Positions 1-9,758 of a stretch of DNA of 64,000 bases are shown piece after piece (positions within the stretch are counted from its first letter, which is position 1; the number at the start of each line of letters is the position of its first letter). The notes under the pieces are model-generated. The model was given only the letters and a program-made list of their open reading frames with translations. It did no database searches and was not told the origin of the DNA. Source of the stretch: Cellulosimicrobium arenosum (GTDB lineage: Bacteria; Actinomycetota; Actinomycetes; Actinomycetales; Cellulomonadaceae); assembly GCF_014837295.1 (NCBI RefSeq), contig NZ_JACYHB010000001.1:1-64000 (forward strand), in the 5' to 3' direction. The translations under genes and the position numbers were made by a program.

Positions 1-1
1 G

Positions 2-115
2 ACGTCCACCGAGACCTACCGCTGTCTACGACGCCAGCTCGCCCGCACCGTCTACAACACCCTCAACCACGGCATGGCAGCGGCACCCGACGCAGCCATG
101 CCCGCCGCCGCTTGA
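2..115 (+). CDS. IS110-family-like transposase, C-terminal end (partial)
   Basis: The first frame is open from the window edge and stops with TGA at 113-115. Its 37 residues include ETYRCLRRQLARTVYNTL, which resembles the conserved C-terminal helix of IS110-family DEDD transposases (pattern: alRCLKRrla..vy). The rest of the gene lies left of the window. The stop is 14 bases before the ATG of the next gene, so little 3' flank of an element remains. That would suit the IS110 subgroup, whose guide (bridge) RNA comes from the 5' flank, or a decayed copy. Family assignment rests on a short tail only. Confidence 0.55.
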   Translation, partial: TSTETYRCLRRQLARTVYNTLNHGMAAAPDAAMPAAA

Positions 116-129
116 CATAGGAGATTCAC

Positions 130-1782
130 ATGGCGGACCTGTTCGACGACTACCCGGTGTCGCGGGCCTGGGACGAGATGCTCGACCGCGACGGTGAGCT
201 GCGGCCGCCGTACGAGCGGGTGCACGCGACGATGACCCGGCTGACCGCCGACGAGGTCTCGGCCCGCGCCGACTCGCTCGCCCACGCCTATCTCGCGCAG
301 GGCGTCACGTTCGACTTCGCGGGTGAGGAACGGCCGTTCCCGCTCGACGTCGTGCCGCGCGTCGTCCTGCCGGACGAGTGGGACGTCGTGACCCGCGGCG
401 TCGGGCAGCGCGTGCGGGCCCTCGAGGCGTTCCTCGCGGACGTCTACGGGCCGCAGCGTGCCGTCGCCGACGGGGTGGTACCCCAGCGGCTGATCCTGTC
501 GTCCTCGGAGTTCCACCGGCAGGCGTGGGGCATCGAGCCGCCCAACGGCGTGCGGGTGCACGTCGCGGGCGTGGACCTGATCCGCGACGAGGCGGGCGGC
601 TTCCGCGTGCTCGAGGACAACGTGCGGGTCCCGAGCGGTGTCAGCTACGTCATCTCGAACCGTCGCGCCATGGCCCGGACGTTCCCCGAGCTCTTCTCGA
701 GCCTGCGCGTGCGACCGGTGGTCGACTACCCGCGCCGGCTCCTGACCGCGCTGCTCGCCGCCGCGCCCGACGGCGTCCCGGACCCGACCGTCGTCGTGCT
801 CACCCCCGGCGTGTACAACTCCGCGTACTTCGAGCACTCGTTGCTCGCGCGGCTCATGGGTGTCGAGCTCGTCGAGGGTCGTGACCTGTTCAGCTCCGGC
901 GGGCGGGTGTACATGCGCACGACCGAGGGCCGGCGACGTGTCGACGTGATCTACCGGCGCGTGGACGACGAGTTCCTCGACCCGGTCCAGTTCCGCGCGG
1001 ACTCGGCGCTCGGCGTGCCAGGCCTGCTCACGTGCGCGCGCCTGGGCAACGTCACGATCGCCAACGCGGTCGGCAACGGGGTCGCCGACGACAAGCTCGT
1101 CTACACCTACGTGCCGGACCTGATCCGGTACTACCTCGGCGAGGAGCCGGTGCTGGGGAACGTGGACACCTGGCGGCTGGAGGATCCGGAGGCGCTCGCG
1201 GAGGTGCTCGAACGCCTCGACGAGCTCGTGGTCAAGCCGGTCGACGGCTCGGGGGGCAAGGGCATCGTCGTCGGACCGCAGGCGTCACGGGCCGAGCTGG
1301 ACGCCCTGCGCTCGCGGCTGCAGCGGGACCCGCGCGGGTGGATCGCGCAGCCGGTGGTCCAGCTCTCGACGACACCGACGTTCGTGGACGGCGCGTTCCG
1401 GCCGCGGCACGTCGACCTGCGGCCCTTCGCCGTGCACGACGGGGACGACGTCTGGGTGCTCCCGGGTGGTCTGACGCGGGTCGCGCTGCCCGAGGGGCAG
1501 CTCGTCGTGAACAGCTCGCAGGGCGGGGGGTCGAAGGACACCTGGGTGCTGGCACGGGACGAGCGACGGCCCGGGTCCGTCCGGGACGCGGGCGGGGTGC
1601 CGGGGGCGGGGGCGACGCCGGGCGTACCGGACCGCACCGCCGCACCCGGCGTGCCGATCTCGACGAACCCGGCCGACGACCCCGTCGGGTCCGCGTCACG
1701 CATCGTCCAGCAGCAGCAGCAGCAACAACAGCAGCAGCACCAGGAACAGGCCCGCGCGGTCGAGGAGGCACCACGATGCTGA
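130..1782 (+). CDS. circularly permuted ATP-grasp protein (DUF404/407 type)
   Basis: Predicted ATP-dependent carboxylate-amine ligase of the circularly permuted ATP-grasp type 2 family; its substrate is unknown. The start MADLFDDYP is typical of the family and has AGGAG at 119-123. Residues about 60-470 hold the catalytic domain. The glycine-rich loop VKPVDGSGGKGIVVG lies at 368-382 and the conserved NSSQGGGSKDTWVL begins at 461. The family usually ends near there. Here a low-complexity Pro/Gly tail and a run of ten Gln (527-536) follow. The TGA overlaps the ATG of the alpha-E gene, and a transglutaminase-like gene follows. This is a recurrent trio predicted (Iyer and Aravind) to make or modify a peptide. 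Confidence 0.85.
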   Translation: MADLFDDYPVSRAWDEMLDRDGELRPPYERVHATMTRLTADEVSARADSLAHAYLAQGVTFDFAGEERPFPLDVVPRVVLPDEWDVVTRGVGQRVRALEAFLADVYGPQRAVADGVVPQRLILSSSEFHRQAWGIEPPNGVRVHVAGVDLIRDEAGGFRVLEDNVRVPSGVSYVISNRRAMARTFPELFSSLRVRPVVDYPRRLLTALLAAAPDGVPDPTVVVLTPGVYNSAYFEHSLLARLMGVELVEGRDLFSSGGRVYMRTTEGRRRVDVIYRRVDDEFLDPVQFRADSALGVPGLLTCARLGNVTIANAVGNGVADDKLVYTYVPDLIRYYLGEEPVLGNVDTWRLEDPEALAEVLERLDELVVKPVDGSGGKGIVVGPQASRAELDALRSRLQRDPRGWIAQPVVQLSTTPTFVDGAFRPRHVDLRPFAVHDGDDVWVLPGGLTRVALPEGQLVVNSSQGGGSKDTWVLARDERRPGSVRDAGGVPGAGATPGVPDRTAAPGVPISTNPADDPVGSASRIVQQQQQQQQQQHQEQARAVEEAPRC

Positions 1783-2708
1783 GCCGGATCGCCGAGTCGT
1801 TGTTCTGGATAGGCCGGTACGTCGAGCGCGCGGACGACACCGCGCGCATCCTGGACGTGCACGTCCAGCTGCTGTCCGAGGACCCGTGGGCCGAGGAGGA
1901 CCTCGCCTGCCGGTCCCTGCTCGCGGTGATGGACCACCCCGCCCCGGCCGACGGGACCCTCGTCGACCGTGGGCACGTGCTGCGCCTGCTCGCGCACGAC
2001 CAGCTCAACCCGTCGTCGATCGCGGGCTCGCTGGTCGCGGCCCGGGAGAACGCGCGGCGTGCGCGCGAGATCGTCTCGACCGAGCTGTGGGAGTGCCTCA
2101 ACACGACGCGCAACCAGGCGTTCGGAGTCATCCGGACCGCGCCGTCGCACGAGTACTTCTCCTGGGTCCGCGAGCGAGCCGCGATCGTCGCGGGCCTGAT
2201 GGACTCCGCGACGAGCAGGGACGAGACGTGGCACTTCATGATCCTCGGCCGCTCCATCGAGCGCGCGGACATGACGGCTCGCCTCGTCACGACCCAGGCG
2301 CGGCTCGGCCCCGCCGGGCCGGGCTGGACGACGCTCCTGCGCTCGTGCGGCGCGCACGAGTCGTACCTGCGCGCCCACCGCGGGCTCGCGTCGGACGAAC
2401 GCGCTGCGGGCTTCCTCCTGCTCGACCGGCTGTTCCCCCGCTCGATCGCGCACGCGCTCGACGTCGCGGAGCAGTGCCTGCGCGACCTCGGCCCGCTCGA
2501 GGGCCGTCACGGCGTCGCCGACGAGGCGCGCCGCGAGCTGGGCATGGTCCGCACGCGCCTCGAGTACGCGCGACTGGCGGACCTCCTGTCGTCGCTGCCG
2601 GACACGATGGAGCAGGTGCAGCTGGCGTGCTCGAGGGCCTCCGACGCCGTGCGAGCGCGCTACTTCCCGACCGGGGCCGTCACGACCTGGGTGGGGGAGG
2701 CGCTGTGA
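1776..2708 (+). CDS. alpha-E domain protein
   Basis: A 310-residue all-helical protein of the alpha-E family (DUF403), which almost always accompanies circularly permuted ATP-grasp proteins. It opens with MLSRIAESLFWIGRYVERAD, the family signature, and a second copy-like signature ILGRSIERADMTARLV lies near residues 155-172. The biochemical role is not established; a structural or catalytic partner of the ATP-grasp enzyme is the usual inference. The ATG overlaps the end of the upstream gene by 7 bases, and its TGA overlaps the GTG of the transglutaminase gene, so translation of the three is probably coupled. Length is normal and no key segment is missing. Confidence 0.85.
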   Translation: MLSRIAESLFWIGRYVERADDTARILDVHVQLLSEDPWAEEDLACRSLLAVMDHPAPADGTLVDRGHVLRLLAHDQLNPSSIAGSLVAARENARRAREIVSTELWECLNTTRNQAFGVIRTAPSHEYFSWVRERAAIVAGLMDSATSRDETWHFMILGRSIERADMTARLVTTQARLGPAGPGWTTLLRSCGAHESYLRAHRGLASDERAAGFLLLDRLFPRSIAHALDVAEQCLRDLGPLEGRHGVADEARRELGMVRTRLEYARLADLLSSLPDTMEQVQLACSRASDAVRARYFPTGAVTTWVGEAL

Positions 2709-3559
2709 ACGGGGCCGGGGACGGAATCCTGGAGGTCGTGCACACGACGACGTTCGCCTACTCCGAACCCGTCACCGCGTCGTACAACGAGGCCCGGATG
2801 ACGCCGGTCTCCGACGCCGGGCAGCAGGTGCAGAGCGTGCAGGTGCAGGTCCAGCCCACGACGTGGGCGCACGACTACGGCGACTACTGGGGCACGACCG
2901 TGACAGCGTTCGAGGTGCTCGAGCCCCACTCGCGCCTGGTCCTGCGGGCGCGGTGCACGGTCGAGGTGGGGGACCAGCCGGTGCCGGACGCCATGGTCGG
3001 CTGGACCGTGCTCGGCGGGGACGAGGTGCTGGACACGTTCGCGGCGTTCCTCGCGGACACCGAGACCACGCAGGTGCCCGACGACGTCGCGGCCCTCGCC
3101 CTCGACGCGGCGGGCGGGCTCGACCCGCGCGACGCGGCGGAGGCGATCTGTCTCGCCGTCCGCGACCGCCTCGACTACGTGCCCGGGGTCACGACCGCGC
3201 ACACCCCCGCCGGGGTGGCGTGGGAGGCGCGCCAGGGCGTCTGCCAGGACATGGCGCACCTGTGCGCGGGTGCGCTGCGCAGCGTGGGGATCCCCGCCCG
3301 CTACGTCTCCGGCTACGTCCACCCGAGACCTGACGCGCCCGTCGGTGCGACCGTCGAGGGGGAGTCGCACGCGTGGGTCGAGTGGTGGGTGGGTGGCTGG
3401 TACGGGTACGACCCCACCAACCGTCGACCTGCCGGCCGCGACCACATCGTGCTGGGGCGGGGGCGCGAGTACCGCGACGTCGCCCCGCTCGTCGGGGTCT
3501 ACGCGGGTGCGGCGGGCAGCGTGCTGGACGTGACGGTCGAGATCACGCGACTGCGCTGA
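2705..3559 (+). CDS. transglutaminase-like (papain-fold) protein
   Basis: A 284-residue protein with an N-terminal beta-rich bacterial transglutaminase-like region (residues about 8-95) and a C-terminal transglutaminase/protease core. The catalytic triad is visible: Cys180 in RQGVCQDMAHLC, His222 in ESHAWVEWW and Asp236 in YGYDPTNRR. There is no signal peptide, so it is probably cytoplasmic. The GTG start overlaps the preceding TGA (GTGA). In this conserved trio it is thought to act as a peptidase or amide-forming enzyme on the product of the ATP-grasp protein; this is inference from gene neighbourhood, not experiment. It could equally be a simple cysteine protease. Confidence 0.85.
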   Translation: MNGAGDGILEVVHTTTFAYSEPVTASYNEARMTPVSDAGQQVQSVQVQVQPTTWAHDYGDYWGTTVTAFEVLEPHSRLVLRARCTVEVGDQPVPDAMVGWTVLGGDEVLDTFAAFLADTETTQVPDDVAALALDAAGGLDPRDAAEAICLAVRDRLDYVPGVTTAHTPAGVAWEARQGVCQDMAHLCAGALRSVGIPARYVSGYVHPRPDAPVGATVEGESHAWVEWWVGGWYGYDPTNRRPAGRDHIVLGRGREYRDVAPLVGVYAGAAGSVLDVTVEITRLR

Positions 3560-3586
3560 CGGCCCGGCCGTCGTCCGGCCGAGCAC

Positions 3587-3618
3587 GCCGACGGCGCCTC
3601 AGGCCGACGGCGCCTCAG
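3587..3618. repeat. tandem 16-bp direct repeat across a gene end
   Basis: GCCGACGGCGCCTCAG occurs twice without a gap, at 3587-3602 and 3603-3618. The second copy contains the stop codon (TCA on the plus strand, 3615-3617) of the minus-strand gene; the first copy lies just beyond it. The copies are identical, which suggests a recent slippage duplication. Confidence 0.85.
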
Positions 3619-4352
3619 GGGGTGGGTCGGCCCGCGAGCGCGGCCACGAGCGCGTCACCGTCGCCGTCGACGTCGAGACCCGGCACGACCTCCGGGTCCG
3701 GCGGCAACCGTCGCCACAGGACGAGGGCGAGGCCGCGCGCCGGTCCGCTGAGCCGGACTGCCGGCGCGCCGCTCCCGAGCGACCACGTGCGGCCCGCGTC
3801 GGTCGCCTCGAGCGCGACCGCCCGGTCGGTCGGAGCCGTCCGACCGAGCCGGACCTGCCGCGGCAGGAGCAGGGTGACGACCTCGTCGACGGTGTCGGCC
3901 CACACGGCCGGGGGCACGTCCTCGACCGTGCCTCCCGCGGCGGCGCGCAGGTCGTGCAGGTGGACGAGCGTCTCGTGGACCTGGCGGCGGTGCCAGAACC
4001 GCACCGTCGACGCCGGGTCGTCGTTCTCGAGTAACGTCCAGGCCCGCGCGTCGGCGTCGAGCACGGCAAGCGCCTCGCGCAGCTCGGCGGCATGCTCGGC
4101 GTAGAACGGCGCGAGGTCGAACGGGCCGCGGCCCAACGGCGTCTCCTGGCGGCGCGCGGCCTGGGCCGCTGCCCAGTGGTGGATCCGTCCGAGGTGCTCG
4201 ACGAGGTTTCGCACGCGCCAGCGCCCGCACGCGGGCACCCGCGCGGTGGGATCGGCGACGCGCACGTCGGCGAGGAACGCCACCTGGAGCCGGGCCAGGA
4301 GGTCGAGGAGATCGAGATGATCGGGGCCGGAGGTCCCGGGCGTCACGTCCAT
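3615..4352 (-). CDS. maleylpyruvate isomerase family (mycothiol-dependent, DinB-like) protein
   Basis: A 245-residue protein of the actinobacterial maleylpyruvate isomerase N-terminal/DinB superfamily, which uses mycothiol or a bound metal in place of glutathione. The N-terminal four-helix part carries candidate metal histidines in VEHLGRIHHW (about 51-60) and in the HRRQVHETLVHLHD segment (about 124-137). A smaller C-terminal SCP2-like region (about 165-240) follows. The true substrate is unknown; many family members are annotated only by fold. The gene stands alone, convergent with the transglutaminase gene, and ends inside a 16-bp tandem duplication. I see no strong ribosome binding site; the ATG is simply the first in frame. 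Confidence 0.75.
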   Translation of the reverse strand: MDVTPGTSGPDHLDLLDLLARLQVAFLADVRVADPTARVPACGRWRVRNLVEHLGRIHHWAAAQAARRQETPLGRGPFDLAPFYAEHAAELREALAVLDADARAWTLLENDDPASTVRFWHRRQVHETLVHLHDLRAAAGGTVEDVPPAVWADTVDEVVTLLLPRQVRLGRTAPTDRAVALEATDAGRTWSLGSGAPAVRLSGPARGLALVLWRRLPPDPEVVPGLDVDGDGDALVAALAGRPTP

Positions 4353-4403
4353 GGGCGGAGCCTGCCCGACCCGGTCACCCGGCGGAAGGAGGAGGCGCCG
4401 CCG

Positions 4404-4964
4404 TCACGCGGCGAGCACGGCGTCGACCTCGCGCAGGAACGCGTCGAGGTCGGCCGGGGTGCGGGACGTGACGAGGGTGTACCCGCCGGCGTCGTCACGC
4501 ACGACCGGCCGGTCCACCCAGGCACCGCCGGCGTTGAGCACGTCGGTCTCGAGAGAGGCGTAGCTGGTCAGCGTCTTGCCCTCCACGGCGGCGGTCTCGA
4601 CGAGCGCCCAGGGCCCGTGACAGATCGCGGCGACGGGCTTGCCGGCAGTGGTGAACGACCGCACGATCCCCATCGCGTCGTCCTCGAGGCGCAGCGCGTC
4701 GGCGTTGAGCGTGCCTCCGGGGACCAGCAGGAGGTCGTAGGAGGCCGCGTCGGCGTCGGCGTACGTGAGCGTCGGCGTCACCGAGCGCCCCGGGTCCTTG
4801 TCACCCACGAGGGTCTGCACGTCGTCGGCGGAGAGCGCGGCGACGTCCACGGACACACCCGCACCGCGCAGGTGCTCGAGCGGTACGACGAGCTCGTCCT
4901 GCTCGACGCCGTAGTTGGTCACGATCGCCAGCACGCGGCGACCGGTCAGGTCCGTTCCGGGCAC
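4404..4964 (-). CDS. DJ-1/PfpI family protein (YhbO-like)
   Basis: A 186-residue class I glutamine amidotransferase-like protein of the DJ-1/PfpI group. These act as deglycases, glyoxalases or chaperone-like stress proteins. The nucleophile elbow is AAICHGPWA, with Cys115 followed by His116; LLLVPGG at about 78-84 precedes the usual acidic partner strand. I chose the GTG at 4964 because AAGGAG lies 6 bases upstream (plus-strand positions 4971-4977); an in-frame ATG 54 bases further out has no such site. It is a single-gene unit next to lepA, transcribed divergently from it. Which of the proposed activities applies here cannot be told from the sequence. Confidence 0.8.
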   Translation of the reverse strand: MPGTDLTGRRVLAIVTNYGVEQDELVVPLEHLRGAGVSVDVAALSADDVQTLVGDKDPGRSVTPTLTYADADAASYDLLLVPGGTLNADALRLEDDAMGIVRSFTTAGKPVAAICHGPWALVETAAVEGKTLTSYASLETDVLNAGGAWVDRPVVRDDAGGYTLVTSRTPADLDAFLREVDAVLAA

Positions 4965-5236
4965 GGTGGTCTCCTTCGGTCGGGTGGCCGGGGCCGGGCG
5001 GTGGTCCGGTCCGGGCACTCCACGCTAGGTCGGGCGGCCTCGGCTCGCAGGGCGGAGCGGTCGCGGCGAGGGCGAATGCTCGTACGGTGCGGGCTCCGTG
5101 GGACACTGGGGACCCGTGTCCGGCACCAGGCGCGACGACCGATCGGTCCGCCGTCGTCCGTCCGCCGCCCCCCGCAGCCGTGACCGATCGACGTGACCGA
5201 CGAACGACCGCCGAACCGACCAGGAGCGCACCCGCG

Positions 5237-7132
<1,896 letters not shown>

Positions 7133-8416
7133 GTGCCCGCACTCCCGGACGGCGAACGCGTGCCCGACGACGGCGCCCTGCCCGCGTGGGTCGGCCACCC
7201 CGGCGGCGGCGTGCCCGTCGCGGGGAGGTCCAGCGCGTTCGGCGTGTACCTGCACGTCCCGTTCTGCTCGGTGCGCTGCGGGTACTGCGACTTCAACACG
7301 TACACGGCCTCGGAGCTCGGGGGCGGGGCGAGCCAGGCGTCGTACGCGACGACGGCGCTGCGCGAGATCGACCTGGCCGCCGGGGTCCTGCGCGACGCGC
7401 ACCTGCCCGAGCGCGAGGTCACGACGGTCTTCGTCGGGGGCGGCACCCCGACGATGCTCCCGGCCGGCGACCTCGCCCGGATGCTCGACGGCGTCCGCGG
7501 CGCCTGGGGTCTCGCGTCCGGTGCCGAGGTGACCACGGAGGCGAATCCCGACTCGGTGTCGCCGGAGTCGCTCGCCGAGCTCGCCGCCGCAGGGTTCACG
7601 CGGGTCTCCTTCGGCATGCAGTCCGCCGTGCCGCACGTGCTCGCGACCCTCGAGCGCACGCACGAGCCGGAGCGGATCCCCGACGTCGTGCGCTGGGCGC
7701 GCGACGCCGGTCTGAAGGTCTCGCTCGACCTCATCTACGGGACGCCGGGGGAGAGCCTCGACGACTGGCGCACGAGCCTCGAGACGGCGCTCGCGACCGG
7801 CGTCGACCACGTGTCCGCCTACGCGCTCGTCGTCGAGCAGGGCACCAAGATGGCGGCGCAGGTACGACGCGGCCAGATCGCGCTCCCGAGCGACGACGAC
7901 CAGGCGACCAAGTACGAGCTCGCGGACGAGCTGCTCACGGCGGCGGGACTCACCTGGTACGAGGTGAGCAACTGGGCGCGCACCGACGACGACCGGTGCC
8001 GGCACAACCTCGCCTACTGGCGCGGTGACGACTGGTGGGGCGTCGGACCGGGCGCGCACTCCTACGTCGCCGCCACCGCGGAGCAGGACGGTCCGGTCGA
8101 GCACGCCGGCGTGCGCTGGTGGAACGTCAAGCACCCGCGTCGCTACGCCGCGCTGCTCGAGGACGGCAGGTCCCCCGGAGCGGGTCGCGAGCTGCTGACT
8201 CCCGACGAGGCGCACCTCGAGCGCGTGATGCTCGGCGTGCGGCTGCGGGAGGGGCTCGACCTCGCCCTGCTGTCCGCGGGGGGCCGACACGCGGTCGCGG
8301 GTCTCGTCGCCTCGGGCCTGCTCGACGGCCGTGCGGCGGTCACCGGCCGCGCACTCCTCACGCTGCGCGGACGGCTGCTCGCGGACACGGTCGTGCGTGC
8401 TCTCACGCAGGGCTGA
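7133..8416 (+). CDS. hemW: radical SAM family heme chaperone HemW
   Basis: A 427-residue radical SAM protein. The cluster-binding motif is CSVRCGYC (Cys45, Cys49, Cys52). GGGTPT, typical of coproporphyrinogen oxidase-like enzymes, follows near 103. The HemW heme-binding signature HNLAYW begins at His291, which separates this protein from true HemN. HemW is a heme insertion chaperone for respiratory proteins. The GTG directly abuts the lepA stop, so the two are probably one transcript, as in many actinobacteria. There is no good Shine-Dalgarno sequence; a GTG at 7160 is the alternative start. The C-terminal HemN-type domain is intact. Confidence 0.9.
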   Translation: MPALPDGERVPDDGALPAWVGHPGGGVPVAGRSSAFGVYLHVPFCSVRCGYCDFNTYTASELGGGASQASYATTALREIDLAAGVLRDAHLPEREVTTVFVGGGTPTMLPAGDLARMLDGVRGAWGLASGAEVTTEANPDSVSPESLAELAAAGFTRVSFGMQSAVPHVLATLERTHEPERIPDVVRWARDAGLKVSLDLIYGTPGESLDDWRTSLETALATGVDHVSAYALVVEQGTKMAAQVRRGQIALPSDDDQATKYELADELLTAAGLTWYEVSNWARTDDDRCRHNLAYWRGDDWWGVGPGAHSYVAATAEQDGPVEHAGVRWWNVKHPRRYAALLEDGRSPGAGRELLTPDEAHLERVMLGVRLREGLDLALLSAGGRHAVAGLVASGLLDGRAAVTGRALLTLRGRLLADTVVRALTQG

Positions 8417-8612
8417 GGTCCGCCCGGTGTCCGTCGGGAGTCCAGGGGTTGGGACGACCCGGTCGGACGGGTGAGTTTCGGCGTCGATCCGGCGTTTCCT
8501 CTGGCGCTCCGGGCCGTTTCCCGACAGGGTGGGCGACGGGTCGCGAATGTACCGATGGCACAGGTCGTTCACACGCGCGATCCCCGCAGTCGACCGCGAA
8601 CGAGGAGACCCG

Positions 8613-9686
8613 ATGAGCGACAACCCGACGGGCGGACCGCCGCGCGACGAGAACGACCCGGAGCAGACCGGCCCCGCCGATCCCTCCGGTCCTGCGACGC
8701 CTCGCCCCTCCACCGACCCCGCCGGGCCCGGCCCAGAGCCGGGAGCCGGGGTCCCGCCCGCACCGGGACCGGCGGGCGCCGGACCGGCCATGCCGCCGCC
8801 GGGCGCGGAGCCGCCGCACGGCGCGCCGGGCGGGTACCCGCCACCCGGACCTGCCGGGCCGCCGCCCCAGCAGCCGCCCGCCGGAGCGTCGTACCAGCAG
8901 CCGGGCGGCGCCCCGCAGCCGCCGCCCTACGGTGGCCCGCCACCTGGTGGACCGCAGCAGCCGCCGTACGGTCCGGGGGGCGCGTACCCGCCGCCGGGAT
9001 CCCCGTACGGTCAGCCCGGGGGGCCCGGGCAGCCGGTCCAGATCGGTGACGCGTTCAACTACGGGTGGACCAAGTTCACGCAGAACGTCGGCCCCCTCCT
9101 CGCCGGGCTCGCCGTCTACCTCGTCGCCACCTTCGTCCTCGTCGGCATCTTCTACGCGCTCCTCGTGGGTGGTGCGATGGCCGCGGACGACAACGGCGGG
9201 ATCGGCGTCGTCTTCGGCATCGGCGGTCTGGTCCTCATCGGCATCGCCATGCTGCTCAGCGTGTTCATCCAGGCGGCCGTCATCAGGGTGTCGCTGCAGA
9301 TCTCTCGTGGCGAGCAGGTGGCGTTCGCGTCGTTCTTCCAGTTCCAGGACTTCGGCAAGGTCGTCGTCGCAGCGCTGCTCGTCGGCGTGCTGACGGGCGT
9401 CGGGTACGCGCTGTGCTACCTGCCGGGCATCGTGTTCGCGTTCTTCGCGATGTTCACGCTCTTCTTCGTCATCGACAAGGGCCAGGACGCCGTCGAGGCG
9501 CTCAGGTCGAGCTTCTCGCTCGTCAACAAGAACCTGGGCACCGTCGTCATCCTGTACATCGCGGTGCTCGTCGCGAACGCGATCGGCAGCGCGCTGTGCG
9601 GGATCGGCCTGCTGGTGTCGATCCCGGTCTGCATCCTCGCGACGACGTTCGTCTACCGCCGGCTGAACAACGAGCAGCCCGTGTAG
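8613..9686 (+). CDS. membrane protein with proline-rich N-terminal region
   Basis: I do not recognise a specific family. The first about 145 residues are a disordered Pro/Gly/Gln-rich tract with YGGPPPG-like repeats, common in actinobacterial cytoplasmic tails. From GDAFNYGWTKFTQNVGPLL on there are about six hydrophobic segments, with a loop (SLQISRGEQVAFASFF) and a conserved-looking helix (FVIDKGQDAVEALRSSFSLV). This architecture resembles DUF975/DUF4013-type integral membrane proteins. The start is ATG 8613 with GAGGAG 6 bases upstream. The gene is alone and is followed by a strong hairpin terminator at 9710-9746. The 196 bases before it hold no clear regulatory motif. Confidence 0.7.
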   Translation: MSDNPTGGPPRDENDPEQTGPADPSGPATPRPSTDPAGPGPEPGAGVPPAPGPAGAGPAMPPPGAEPPHGAPGGYPPPGPAGPPPQQPPAGASYQQPGGAPQPPPYGGPPPGGPQQPPYGPGGAYPPPGSPYGQPGGPGQPVQIGDAFNYGWTKFTQNVGPLLAGLAVYLVATFVLVGIFYALLVGGAMAADDNGGIGVVFGIGGLVLIGIAMLLSVFIQAAVIRVSLQISRGEQVAFASFFQFQDFGKVVVAALLVGVLTGVGYALCYLPGIVFAFFAMFTLFFVIDKGQDAVEALRSSFSLVNKNLGTVVILYIAVLVANAIGSALCGIGLLVSIPVCILATTFVYRRLNNEQPV

Positions 9687-9709
9687 CACCGACGAGTCGT
9701 CAGCTGGTG

Positions 9710-9746
9710 CCGCGACCGCCTCGGGGGCTTCCCGGGGCGGTCGCGG
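9710..9746. terminator. hairpin terminator between convergent genes
   Basis: CCGCGACCGCC (9710-9720) pairs perfectly with GGCGGTCGCGG (9736-9746), and the loop is itself partly self-complementary. It lies 23 bases after the membrane-protein stop and just before the end of the convergent DUF3097 gene, so it probably serves both. There is no U-run, as is usual in high-GC genomes. Confidence 0.7.
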
Positions 9747-9758
9747 TGCGTCCGGCGC

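Noticed and set aside
116-129. Bridge RNA of the IS110-like element downstream of the transposase
   Set aside because: Only 14 bases separate the transposase stop from the next start codon, leaving no room.
5087-5236. Longer N terminus of LepA
   Set aside because: The extra 50 residues are low-complexity, have no ribosome binding site and are not part of the LepA family; TTG 5237 has AGGAG at a good distance.
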